A stretch of DNA of 9,899 bases from an uncultured Collinsella sp. (GTDB lineage: Bacteria; Actinomycetota; Coriobacteriia; Coriobacteriales; Coriobacteriaceae): positions 1-9,899 of the forward strand of contig CABRHR010000081.1 of the NCBI GenBank assembly GCA_902470835.1, in the 5' to 3' direction. Both the position numbers and the translations under genes were made by a program. The notes beneath the pieces were generated by a model, which was not told the DNA's origin, did not search any database, and worked only from the letters and a program-made list of their open reading frames with translations. How positions within the stretch are numbered: the first letter of the stretch is position 1; the number at the start of each line of letters is the position of its first letter. Positions 1-5,956 of this stretch are shown here, in pieces.

Positions 1-20
1 CAGATGTGTATAAGAGACAG
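1..20 (+). other. Nextera Tn5 mosaic-end adapter (sequencing artefact)
   Basis: Bases 2-20 are exactly the 19-base Tn5 mosaic end AGATGTGTATAAGAGACAG used in Illumina Nextera libraries. The C at base 1 agrees with the last base of the Read 1 arm (the Read 2 arm would give G). This is library adapter and not genome sequence. The frame through it reads MYKRQ in phase with the purL fragment, giving a false GTG start at 6. Confidence 0.97.
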
Positions 21-374
21 AACCTGTCCCCGTGGCTGTCGCAGTGCAGCCTCGACGACCCCTATACCGTCGCCATCAGCCACGGCGAGGGCCGCTTTGT
101 CGCCAACGACGAGGTACTCGCCCAGCTGATCGCCGACGGCCAGGTCGCCACGCAGTACGTTGGCGAAGACGGCAAGCCCAGCATGGATCTCTCCGTCAAC
201 CCCAACGGCTCCGCACTCGCCATCGAGGGCATCACGAGCCCCGACGGCCGCGTCCTGGGCAAGATGGGCCATGCCGAGCGTCGCGGCGACAGCCTGTACC
301 GCAACGTGCCCGAGCATGTCCCCGGCGATAAGTTCATGCCGATCTTCGAGAGCGGCGTGGCCTACTTCGCCTAA
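21..374 (+). CDS. purL: Phosphoribosylformylglycinamidine (FGAM) synthase, C-terminal fragment (5' truncated)
   Basis: This is the last 117 residues of a single-chain FGAM synthase, which converts FGAR, glutamine and ATP to FGAM in de novo purine synthesis in the cytoplasm. The fragment is the end of the C-terminal class I glutamine amidotransferase domain. Counting from the first insert codon, it shows SPWL at 3-6, HGEGRF at 21-26, NPNGS at 60-64, IEGI at 68-71, and KMGHAER at 81-87. In the last motif, H84 and E86 fit the His and Glu of the Cys-His-Glu amidotransferase triad; the nucleophile Cys would lie upstream, off the contig. The protein ends FESGVAYFA, as is usual in the family. The remaining thousand or so residues of a long-form PurL are missing because of the adapter-bounded edge, not because of a biological truncation. 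The alternative is a separate PurQ subunit; the long spacing and style of this tail favour the fused PurL form. Confidence 0.88.
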   Translation, partial: NLSPWLSQCSLDDPYTVAISHGEGRFVANDEVLAQLIADGQVATQYVGEDGKPSMDLSVNPNGSALAIEGITSPDGRVLGKMGHAERRGDSLYRNVPEHVPGDKFMPIFESGVAYFA

Positions 375-389
375 ACCTTTCCCATCGGG

Positions 390-395
390 TACAAT
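390..395 (+). promoter_or_regulatory. Possible -10 box (TACAAT) before the EamA gene
   Basis: TACAAT, a 5/6 match to TATAAT, lies 16 bp after the purL stop and 78 bp before the downstream start codon. No good -35 is seen at 16-18 bp spacing. If used, the transcript would begin near 402 and carry the 412-448 hairpin in its leader. The same hexamer occurs before the HD-domain gene at 5098. This is a weak call. Confidence 0.25.
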
Positions 396-411
396 CCCCT
401 CGGGTAACAAC

Positions 412-448
412 ACCCGCCACCGGCACACCCGGTGGCGGGTTCTTTTTT
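412..448 (+). terminator. Intrinsic terminator downstream of purL
   Basis: A perfect 12-bp stem pairs 412-423 (ACCCGCCACCGG) with 429-440 (CCGGTGGCGGGT) around a 5-base loop. It is followed by TC and six T at 443-448. This is a strong rho-independent terminator 37 bp past the purL stop. It ends only 25 bp before the ATG of the next gene, so that gene either has a promoter upstream of the terminator or is reached by read-through. Confidence 0.92.
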
Positions 449-473
449 GCTTCGCGCATACAGGAAGGACATC

Positions 474-1409
474 ATGGAAAGCCGCAAGCCGTATCTCGCC
501 ACCCTGCCCGGACTTATCCTGGGCTGTCTTGTTTGCTGTGCACTCTGGGGATCGGCCTTTCCCTGCATCAAGATCGGCTACGCACTCTTTGGTATCCCGG
601 CGCACGATAGCGCCTCGCAACTGCTCTTTGCAGGTTTGCGCTTCACGCTTGCCGGTATCCTGGTTATCGCCGGTATGAGTGCGGCCCAGCGCCGCCCGCT
701 CGTCCCACAGGTACGCGATATCAAGCCCATCTTTATCTTGTCGCTCTTTCAGACCATCGGTCAGTACTTCTTTTTCTATCTGGGCCTCTCGCGCGCCAGC
801 GCCATGTCGAGCTCCATCATCGAGGCCAGCGCCAACTTCCTAGCCATCCTCTTTGCCGCCCTGGCGTTTCGCACCGAAAAGCTCGATGCGGCCAAAGTGC
901 TCGGCTGCGTACTGGGCTTTGCCGGTGTCGCGCTCGTCAACCTTTCGGGCGCGGATGGCACCTTTGGCTTTACGCTCGACGGCGAGGGATTTATCTTGGC
1001 CTCCACTGTTGCGGGCGCCCTGTCGACCTGCCTCATTGGCATCTTCTCGCGCGAGCATGACGGCGTCTTGCTCGCCGGCTGGCAGTTTTTAGTCGGTGGC
1101 GTGGTCCTTACCGCCATCGGGTTTTTGATGGGCGGCACGTTGTCCCCCACCGAAATCGCCCCCGCCATCGCGCTCATCATCTACATGGCGCTTATCTCCG
1201 CGGTCGCCTACTCGCTGTGGTCCCGCCTGCTCGCCGTCAACCCCGTCAGCCGCGTGTCGGTCTTTGGCTTTATGAACCCGGTCTTTGGCGTGCTGTTGAG
1301 CGCACTGCTGCTCGGCGAGGGCGCTGGCACGAGCCCCGTTACCGTCATCGTTGCCCTGTTGTTGGTCTGCGGCGGCATCATCATCGTCAACAGGCCCAAA
1401 AAGGCCTAA
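474..1409 (+). CDS. EamA/DMT-family inner-membrane transporter
   Basis: This 311-residue protein has two tandem EamA repeats and about ten hydrophobic helices, the typical size and shape of the drug/metabolite transporter superfamily. Repeat 1 covers roughly residues 12-155 and opens with the familiar LWGSAFPCIKIG segment at about 24-35. Repeat 2 covers roughly 170-306 and ends with the conserved GVLLSALLLGEG stretch. A short basic tail (RPKKA) follows the last helix. I chose the ATG at 474 because a good ribosome site, AGGAAGG at 462-468, sits 5 bp before it; an in-frame GTG at 432 lies inside the terminator stem. Members export amino acids, metabolites or toxic compounds, or import metabolites. 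Nothing here fixes the substrate. It is convergent with the diguanylate cyclase gene, and a terminator lies 69 bp after its stop. Confidence 0.9.
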   Translation: MESRKPYLATLPGLILGCLVCCALWGSAFPCIKIGYALFGIPAHDSASQLLFAGLRFTLAGILVIAGMSAAQRRPLVPQVRDIKPIFILSLFQTIGQYFFFYLGLSRASAMSSSIIEASANFLAILFAALAFRTEKLDAAKVLGCVLGFAGVALVNLSGADGTFGFTLDGEGFILASTVAGALSTCLIGIFSREHDGVLLAGWQFLVGGVVLTAIGFLMGGTLSPTEIAPAIALIIYMALISAVAYSLWSRLLAVNPVSRVSVFGFMNPVFGVLLSALLLGEGAGTSPVTVIVALLLVCGGIIIVNRPKKA

Positions 1410-1477
1410 CGAGCTGCCCTTATTTAGCAGAAGGGATTCACATACTTTAGCTTAATGGAGTACATCGGTGAGCCGAG

Positions 1478-1509
1478 GGGCGCCACGCACGCCAGCGTGC
1501 GCCCTTTTT
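1478..1509 (+). terminator. Intrinsic terminator downstream of the EamA gene
   Basis: GGGCGC-ACGC (1478-1483 and 1485-1488, one bulged C at 1484) pairs with GCGTGCGCCC at 1495-1504 around a 6-base loop, followed by five T at 1505-1509. The T run is correct only for + strand transcription. The T tract abuts the stop codon of the opposing cyclase gene, so it is compressed between two convergent genes. Confidence 0.8.
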
Positions 1510-2652
1510 CTAGCGTATCTGGATGCCGGCTTTCTTTTTCTCGGCCTTGACGCGGTAGAGCTCCGCATCGGCAGCGCGAAGCAAGTCTTGCCAGGTATCG
1601 ACGCCATCACCAACCCGTGCGTAGCCGATGGACATCCGCAATGCATACGGCACCTCGGCATGCGCGAGCTCGTCGTTGATTGTCGCGCACAGATGCATGA
1701 TATCCTGTTCCGCCGTCGCCTTTTGAAACACCATGAACTCATCGCCACCATAGCGCGCGATGAAGCCACCTGACGCCGAGCAGACCTCTTTGAGCGCAGC
1801 AGATATGACCTGAAGGGCATGGTCGCCCTCCACATGTCCATAGCGATCGTTAATCTGCTTAAAGCCGTCGGCGTCCATCATGAGCAGATACACGTCTTCG
1901 GCCTGATCTACATTTGAGAAGAGCGACAGCATATAGGTCTCAAAACGGTTGCGATTGTTGAGGCCAGTCAACGGGTCGGTCGAGATGAGCTGCTCTTGGT
2001 AGATGATGTAGAGCAGCAACATGCTAATCATTATGCCGACACAAAGGCCGGGCACCGAGCATACGACCTGAAAGGTACCGCCCACCAAGGCCGGAATGGC
2101 GAAAAATGCCAAGGTTCGATAGATGGCCTTCGTCTGTAGACTCTCGACCCTGCGAGATTGCACAAACGCATGCAGGGACGTATGTATAACGTAACAGTAG
2201 CTGACGATGGGCTGGATCATATAGGCAAAGCCGCGACGATACACGCCCTGCGAATCGATATAGAACAGGGCGTGCGTCCAGTAACTGGTAAACGTCAGCA
2301 CGACCACCAGAGCCGTAGGCAACGCTACAAGCACCACCCTATAGCGCGAGGTCAACAGGCGAGAACCCTGCACCGTCTCGGAATAGATAAACCAAATGAG
2401 ACACGCGATGGCAAAGAGCGAAAACGAAACCGCGTTGGAAATCCAGTTGACAGCAATGCCCAACGTGCCGTCCACACCGTCCGAGAGCGTCCAGATCATA
2501 TCGAAGAAAATGTAGGCAGCAGACGTGTAGCCAAGCATGCTAAACAATAGCTGCTGGGTGCTCGAGAACAAGGAGCGACGACTTCGCACGGCAAGCCCGA
2601 TAAGAACAATCATGCATAGCACGAATATCTCGATCTTGAGTGCCTTAACCAC
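1510..2652 (-). CDS. Membrane-bound diguanylate cyclase (7-helix N-terminus plus GGDEF domain)
   Basis: This 380-residue protein makes cyclic di-GMP from two GTP at the membrane. Residues 1-215 hold about seven hydrophobic helices, forming a probable sensor of no recognised type. A short linker leads into a GGDEF domain at about 220-375. Visible motifs are DPLTGLNNR from 226, MMDADGFKQINDRYGH around 258-273 with metal-binding Asp at 260, and an intact GGDEF active loop at 302-306. The allosteric inhibitory site RxxD, expected five residues before GGDEF, is replaced by ASGG, so product inhibition through that site is unlikely. There is no EAL or HD-GYP domain. I chose the GTG at 2652 because GAAGGGA lies 9 bp upstream and the first helix begins at once; an upstream in-frame TTG at 2736 falls at the predicted transcription start. 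It is transcribed alone from the extended -10 at 2742-2750. The signal it senses is unknown. Confidence 0.9.
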   Translation of the reverse strand: MVKALKIEIFVLCMIVLIGLAVRSRRSLFSSTQQLLFSMLGYTSAAYIFFDMIWTLSDGVDGTLGIAVNWISNAVSFSLFAIACLIWFIYSETVQGSRLLTSRYRVVLVALPTALVVVLTFTSYWTHALFYIDSQGVYRRGFAYMIQPIVSYCYVIHTSLHAFVQSRRVESLQTKAIYRTLAFFAIPALVGGTFQVVCSVPGLCVGIMISMLLLYIIYQEQLISTDPLTGLNNRNRFETYMLSLFSNVDQAEDVYLLMMDADGFKQINDRYGHVEGDHALQVISAALKEVCSASGGFIARYGGDEFMVFQKATAEQDIMHLCATINDELAHAEVPYALRMSIGYARVGDGVDTWQDLLRAADAELYRVKAEKKKAGIQIR

Positions 2653-2741
2653 TAGACGCCATCCCTTCAATATCCAAGTAGCCAGAATCGCCCGATTCGT
2701 GTCTGGGCAATAAACGCCCCTATTCCGCAGGGGCAATGGGG

Positions 2742-2750
2742 ATAATAGCA
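2742..2750 (-). promoter_or_regulatory. Extended -10 promoter for the diguanylate cyclase gene
   Basis: On the minus strand the sequence reads TGCTATTAT: an extended -10 (TGn) joined to a 5/6 match of TATAAT. It predicts a start near 2735 and a leader of about 83 nt. No strong -35 is seen; its place is taken by the loop of the inverted repeat at 2751-2794, as often happens with extended -10 promoters. Confidence 0.55.
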
Positions 2751-2794
2751 GAGCGCCCGAACGTCACTGCAAGACAGCTTTCGTTCGGGCGCTC
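2751..2794 (-). terminator. Perfect 13-bp inverted repeat, probable kdgT terminator or operator
   Basis: GAGCGCCCGAACG at 2751-2763 is the exact reverse complement of 2782-2794, with an 18-base loop. In the minus-strand transcript it lies 44 nt after the permease stop codon and could end that message. The bases that follow (TGCTATTATC) are only modestly T-rich, so it is not a textbook intrinsic terminator. It abuts the -10 of the cyclase gene, so it could also bind a regulator. Confidence 0.5.
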
Positions 2795-2838
2795 GAACGG
2801 CGCGAATTGCACGCCGGAATCATTGATGAGTGCTATTG

Positions 2839-3861
2839 CTACTCGCCATCGATGTCGGTCGCGACGGCTTTTTCGATGGCCTCAACGCCTTCGACCGACA
2901 GGTCCTCCTTGCCCTGGCAGAACTTCTTGTCGATCCAGCCGGTCAGGATCGGGGCCATGATTGCCGTGATGATGACGGCGGTGGCGATCTGCGCATACGC
3001 GGTGGGCGCAAGCTCGGCATAGCGCGGAGCGACCTCGGCGAGGGCGACCGGCGTGGTCATAGCCGTGCCGGCGATAGTGGAGCAGGCAACGGCCGCCTTG
3101 CCCTTACCACCGCACAGGCGCTCGAACGCAAAGGTGATGGGGCCGACGATAAAGAGCGTAATGAGGCCCAGCAGGATGCCGGAAATACCGCCGGTGATAA
3201 AGCTCGACAGGCTCATGGATGCACCGAGCTGAAATCCGATAACGGCAATCGCAGGATTGGCGCCGGGGACCAGCAGGTTCTTGACAAACGGGAACAAGTT
3301 GCCCAGGACCATGCCGATAACGAGCGGCAAAATGGAGCCGATGATAGTACCGACAGGGATGTTGGCAAGACCCGAGACACCGAGGATGATCATCGTGACG
3401 GCGGGGCCGGCCGTAAAGAACAGGATACCGACGGCGCCCTGCTCGGACTCATCGCCGAACTCGCCCATGACGCCCGTATAGAGCGCCATGTTGCAAAACG
3501 TGATGCCGCCGATGATAGACACGGAGCTCAGACCCAGGAAGTTGTCGTTAAAGAAATATGCCACGCCCAGGCCGAGAGCCGCTGCGACGACCAGCTTGGG
3601 GATCAGCACGACGATACCGGTCTTGATGGCGCCCGGCGTGGACTTAAAGCTGATGCCGGCGCCCACAAACAGCAGGATCGCGGCGACGATGGTATTGGAC
3701 CCACCGCGGCAGGCAGCCGTAAAGAAGCCGCCGATCTCAAAAACCTGCGGGCAGAAGGTGTTGAGCAAAAGACCGACGATCATGGGATAGATCATGATGT
3801 CGCCCGGGATGCGCGGGACCTTGAATTTCTTTTGCTCGTTGGCGGTTGCTTCCTGTGCCAT
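2839..3861 (-). CDS. kdgT: 2-keto-3-deoxygluconate permease (KdgT family)
   Basis: This 340-residue polytopic membrane protein of the KdgT family (TC 2.A.10) imports 2-keto-3-deoxygluconate, an intermediate of pectin and uronate breakdown, by proton symport. The N-terminal cytoplasmic segment (about 1-18, KKFKVPRIPGDIMIYP) leads into the first helix. Family-like segments follow: LLFVGAGISF, GGITFCNMALYTGVMGEFGDESEQGA, GANPAIAVIGFQLGASM and CSTIAGTAMTTPVALAEVAP. About ten helices are visible, and an acidic tail (DLSVEGVEAIEKAVATDIDGE) follows the last. The length is near the family's usual 320-340. I chose the ATG at 3861, which has GGGGG 4 bp upstream; an in-frame ATG at 3891 would add ten unlikely residues. 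No other keto-deoxygluconate genes are present, so the substrate rests on family resemblance. A palindromic element lies 65-76 bp upstream. Confidence 0.88.
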   Translation of the reverse strand: MAQEATANEQKKFKVPRIPGDIMIYPMIVGLLLNTFCPQVFEIGGFFTAACRGGSNTIVAAILLFVGAGISFKSTPGAIKTGIVVLIPKLVVAAALGLGVAYFFNDNFLGLSSVSIIGGITFCNMALYTGVMGEFGDESEQGAVGILFFTAGPAVTMIILGVSGLANIPVGTIIGSILPLVIGMVLGNLFPFVKNLLVPGANPAIAVIGFQLGASMSLSSFITGGISGILLGLITLFIVGPITFAFERLCGGKGKAAVACSTIAGTAMTTPVALAEVAPRYAELAPTAYAQIATAVIITAIMAPILTGWIDKKFCQGKEDLSVEGVEAIEKAVATDIDGE

Positions 3862-3925
3862 GAAACCCCCATTTCCGCTGACGGGGTACAAAAGCCCACG
3901 TCACGCTTTGCTACAGTAAAGTTTG

Positions 3926-3937
3926 ACCATGGTACCA
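3926..3937. promoter_or_regulatory. Overlapping palindromes, candidate operator upstream of kdgT
   Basis: ACCATGGTACCA contains two overlapping perfect 8-bp palindromes, ACCATGGT (3926-3933) and TGGTACCA (3930-3937), in an AT-richer stretch 65-76 bp before the permease start. TGGT/ACCA half-sites are common in operators of GntR-family hexuronate regulators (UxuR/ExuR type). That link is inference only, and no regulator gene is in the window. Confidence 0.3.
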
Positions 3938-4011
3938 GAAGAAATAGACCAGCTCGGTAAAAAATTCGACAAGTTGGGATGGAACGAGATTCGGCGCCCG
4001 CGACGCCAGCC

Positions 4012-4335
4012 CTATATAAGGCTCAAGACAATATAGAGTACGATGCCCGAGACGCAGCACCACAGCATCGATTTTGTCTTGACCGCCACGACCACGACGC
4101 CGGCGGCCGCAATCCAGGGAACCAAGGCAGGCCAGAGTCCCGCGTCGAACGCGCCGGGGCTCACCAAGTCGTTGGCGACCAGCGCGGCAAAGGCTGCGGG
4201 CGGGATATAGCCCAGGGCCTCGGTAATGCGGGGCGACAGGGTCCGCCCGCGCAAGGCGAACGCCGGCGCGATGCGAAAGAACGCGATAGCAGCCCACGAC
4301 GACAGCCACAGAACCAAGAACTCGTTAACGGGCAT
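4012..4335 (-). CDS. azlD: AzlD-type small subunit of branched-chain amino acid exporter
   Basis: This 107-residue, highly hydrophobic protein has about four membrane helices and the usual size of AzlD (YgaH-like). AzlD works with AzlC to export branched-chain amino acids and analogues such as 4-azaleucine. It begins MPVNEFLVLWLSSWAAIAFFR. A conserved-looking block RGRTLSPRITEALGYIPPAAFAALVAN lies at about 28-54, and the last helix ends at the stop. The ATG at 4335 overlaps the end of azlC by 11 bp, which implies translational coupling and equal expression. The same frame is open further upstream, but only as an antisense-like shadow of azlC. No clear intrinsic terminator follows. Confidence 0.87.
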   Translation of the reverse strand: MPVNEFLVLWLSSWAAIAFFRIAPAFALRGRTLSPRITEALGYIPPAAFAALVANDLVSPGAFDAGLWPALVPWIAAAGVVVVAVKTKSMLWCCVSGIVLYIVLSLI

Positions 4336-5017
4336 CGCGGGCACCTCTTCCGTCAAACACAGCATCGCACGCCAGCGCAATGGCAATGCCGACCACGACG
4401 CTTGCCGGCACGGCAATATTCGCGAGGCCCAAGAACTTGCATACGGCGACGGACACCGCGCCCGAAACCGCCGCGACAACGTTGCCGCGCGACAGCCGCT
4501 GCGAAAAGAGCAGGCAGATAAAGAGCGAGGTGCAGACAAAAGCTGCAATGGCGGTGGGAACATCGACAACGGCGCCGACGATGGCGCCCATCGTACACGA
4601 AACGCCCCATGTTGCGATGAGGATCACGTTGAGCACAAAGGACTCGCGCGGGCCCCAATCCTCCCCTTCAACCAACTTGGCAAGCGAGATGCCATATGCC
4701 TCCTCGGTAAGTGTCGCGGCAACAGCCAGCGTCTGACGCTTCGAGGCACCCCTCAGATGCGGTGCGATCGATGCCGAGTAAAGCGCAAAGCGCGAGGAGA
4801 TGGCGGCAACGCTCGCGATAATCGAAGGCGCCGGTACACCCGCCAGCCAAAGATTGCAGATCATAAACTGGCCGCTGCCCGTCACAAACGTGCTGCTCAG
4901 GGCAAAGACCATCCAGGGCTCCATTCCCGTCTGCCCCATGATCATTCCGCACGGCGCGCCTATTGCAACATAGGTAAGCATCACTGGCCAGACGGTTCTA
5001 ACGATTTTGAGCACCAT
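4325..5017 (-). CDS. azlC: AzlC-type large subunit of branched-chain amino acid exporter
   Basis: This 230-residue membrane protein is the large subunit of the AzlCD exporter. Family motifs in order are GAPCGMIMGQTGM near 19-31, STFVTGSGQFMICNLWLAG near 40-58 (the GsaQf block), SSRFALYSASIAPHLRG near 72-88 (the usual NxRhxLYs block), and LTEEAYGIS near 99-107. Further helices follow to the end. The length matches the family. I chose the ATG at 5017, which opens directly into the first helix and has GGGATGAGAAG just upstream; an in-frame start at 5086 would add 23 polar residues. azlD follows with an 11-bp overlap. The gene is divergent from the HD-domain gene across 126 bp. No Lrp-type regulator is visible. 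Confidence 0.88.
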   Translation of the reverse strand: MVLKIVRTVWPVMLTYVAIGAPCGMIMGQTGMEPWMVFALSSTFVTGSGQFMICNLWLAGVPAPSIIASVAAISSRFALYSASIAPHLRGASKRQTLAVAATLTEEAYGISLAKLVEGEDWGPRESFVLNVILIATWGVSCTMGAIVGAVVDVPTAIAAFVCTSLFICLLFSQRLSRGNVVAAVSGAVSVAVCKFLGLANIAVPASVVVGIAIALACDAVFDGRGARDAR

Positions 5018-5097
5018 ACGCTTCTCATCCCGACAAGGTCTCCGAACCGCATGTAGCGACACGGCAGAATCATCATCCGACAGCAACCGAGTTCACC

Positions 5098-5103
5098 TAC
5101 AAT
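5098..5103 (+). promoter_or_regulatory. Possible -10 box (TACAAT) for the HD-domain gene
   Basis: TACAAT lies 40 bp before the ATG at 5144, within the 126-bp divergent region shared with azlC. A partial -35 (CCGACA, 5077-5082) is 15 bp upstream, which is short. A start near 5110 would give a leader of about 34 nt containing the ribosome site. It is supported mainly by position. Confidence 0.35.
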
Positions 5104-5143
5104 TGCCACCGGATCGAAAGACACAACTTTTTAGGAAGTCATT

Positions 5144-5956
5144 ATGACAGCTATCGATCGAGACCGGGCGCGCGCGGCCTTCAAAAGCTACACCGCTGCC
5201 TACGACGCCACCAACCCACGCATCGCGCTCAAAATCGAGCATACGTACCACGTGGCCGAGGCATGCGATGCCGTAGCGCGCGAGCAGGGCTGGTCGTCAG
5301 AAGATATTGACCTGGCATGGCTTTGCGGCCTGCTACACGATATGGGCCGCTTTGAGCAGCTGCGACGCTGGGACACCTTTAAGGACGCCGAGAGCATGAG
5401 CCATGCGGCGCTGGGCATCGAGGTCCTCTTTGGCGAGAATCCCGCCGATGCACCCGCCGTAACGAGCATCCGCGACTTTATCGATGACCCGGCAGAAGAT
5501 GAGCTCATCCGAGCGAGCATTGCCTATCACAGCGATTTCCGTCTACCCGCGCAGCTCGACGTGCGCACGCGGAGCTTCTGCGATATCGTGCGCGATGGTG
5601 ACAAGATCGACATTATGCGTACCATCGCCGACAGCACCGTCGACACCATCCTTAAGGTGGACGAGAAGACGTTTCTCGGCAGCCGTTTCTCGTCGCCGAC
5701 ACTTGCCGCCTTTGACGAGCACCGCTGCGTCGCACGCGATGAGCGCGATGAGCCCGCCGACTTCTTGGTGGGGCTTATCTGCTTTATGTTTGAGCTCGTC
5801 TATCCGGCAAGCCGTGCGCTGGCGCGCGAACAGGGTGATATCCACCGCCTGCTCGACGCGCCCTTTGGCATTACACAGCCCTTTACCGACCCCGCCACGC
5901 AGGCAACCTGGAGCCGCCTAAAGGACGAGATGCGCGACTGGCTGGCGCGCGCCTAG
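5144..5956 (+). CDS. HD-domain metal-dependent phosphohydrolase, substrate unknown
   Basis: This 270-residue soluble protein carries an HD-superfamily domain over roughly residues 28-160. The metal-binding pattern is complete: H33/H36 in IEHTYHVAE, H65-D66 in CGLLHDMGRFEQ, H87 in SMSHAALG, H129 in AYHSDF, and D153 in RDGDKIDI. The extra histidines suggest a two-metal site, as in phosphodiesterase or nucleotidase members. There is no signal peptide, membrane segment, RelA/SpoT synthetase domain or HD-GYP signature. Residues 160-270 are a family-specific helical tail. The ATG at 5144 has AGGAAG 5 bp upstream. It stands alone on the + strand, and its TAG stop overlaps the stop of the opposing etfA gene. 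The likely substrates are nucleotides or other phosphate esters; context does not decide. Confidence 0.85.
   Translation: MTAIDRDRARAAFKSYTAAYDATNPRIALKIEHTYHVAEACDAVAREQGWSSEDIDLAWLCGLLHDMGRFEQLRRWDTFKDAESMSHAALGIEVLFGENPADAPAVTSIRDFIDDPAEDELIRASIAYHSDFRLPAQLDVRTRSFCDIVRDGDKIDIMRTIADSTVDTILKVDEKTFLGSRFSSPTLAAFDEHRCVARDERDEPADFLVGLICFMFELVYPASRALAREQGDIHRLLDAPFGITQPFTDPATQATWSRLKDEMRDWLARA

Noticed and set aside
1417..1435. CCCTT/AAGGG hairpin after the EamA gene as its terminator
   Set aside because: It has only a 5-bp stem, a 9-base loop and no T run. The 1478-1509 hairpin is far better.
2653..2735. Cyclic di-GMP (GEMM) riboswitch in the cyclase leader
   Set aside because: The leader has two short hairpins (GCCCC/GGGGC and GAATC/GATTC), but I could not find the conserved GEMM core, and about 83 nt is tight for one.
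2830..3960. Open + strand frame of 376 codons opposite kdgT
   Set aside because: Its translation is low-complexity and rich in Asp, Gly, Arg and Gln, as expected antisense to a hydrophobic GC-rich gene. The minus-strand frame is a clear KdgT permease.
3929..4036. Small + strand frame of 35 codons starting MVPEEIDQLGKKF
   Set aside because: It has an ATG but no ribosome site, overlaps the 3' end of azlD antisense, and its start lies in the palindromic element.
4226..5056. Open + strand frame of 276 codons opposite azlDC
   Set aside because: The composition is charged and of shadow type, with no recognisable domain. The minus strand encodes AzlC and AzlD with clear motifs.
5018..5143. Palindromic operator in the azlC/HD divergent region
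   Set aside because: GGTGGCAATTGTAGGTG looked symmetric at first, but the halves do not pair beyond the central CAATTG.
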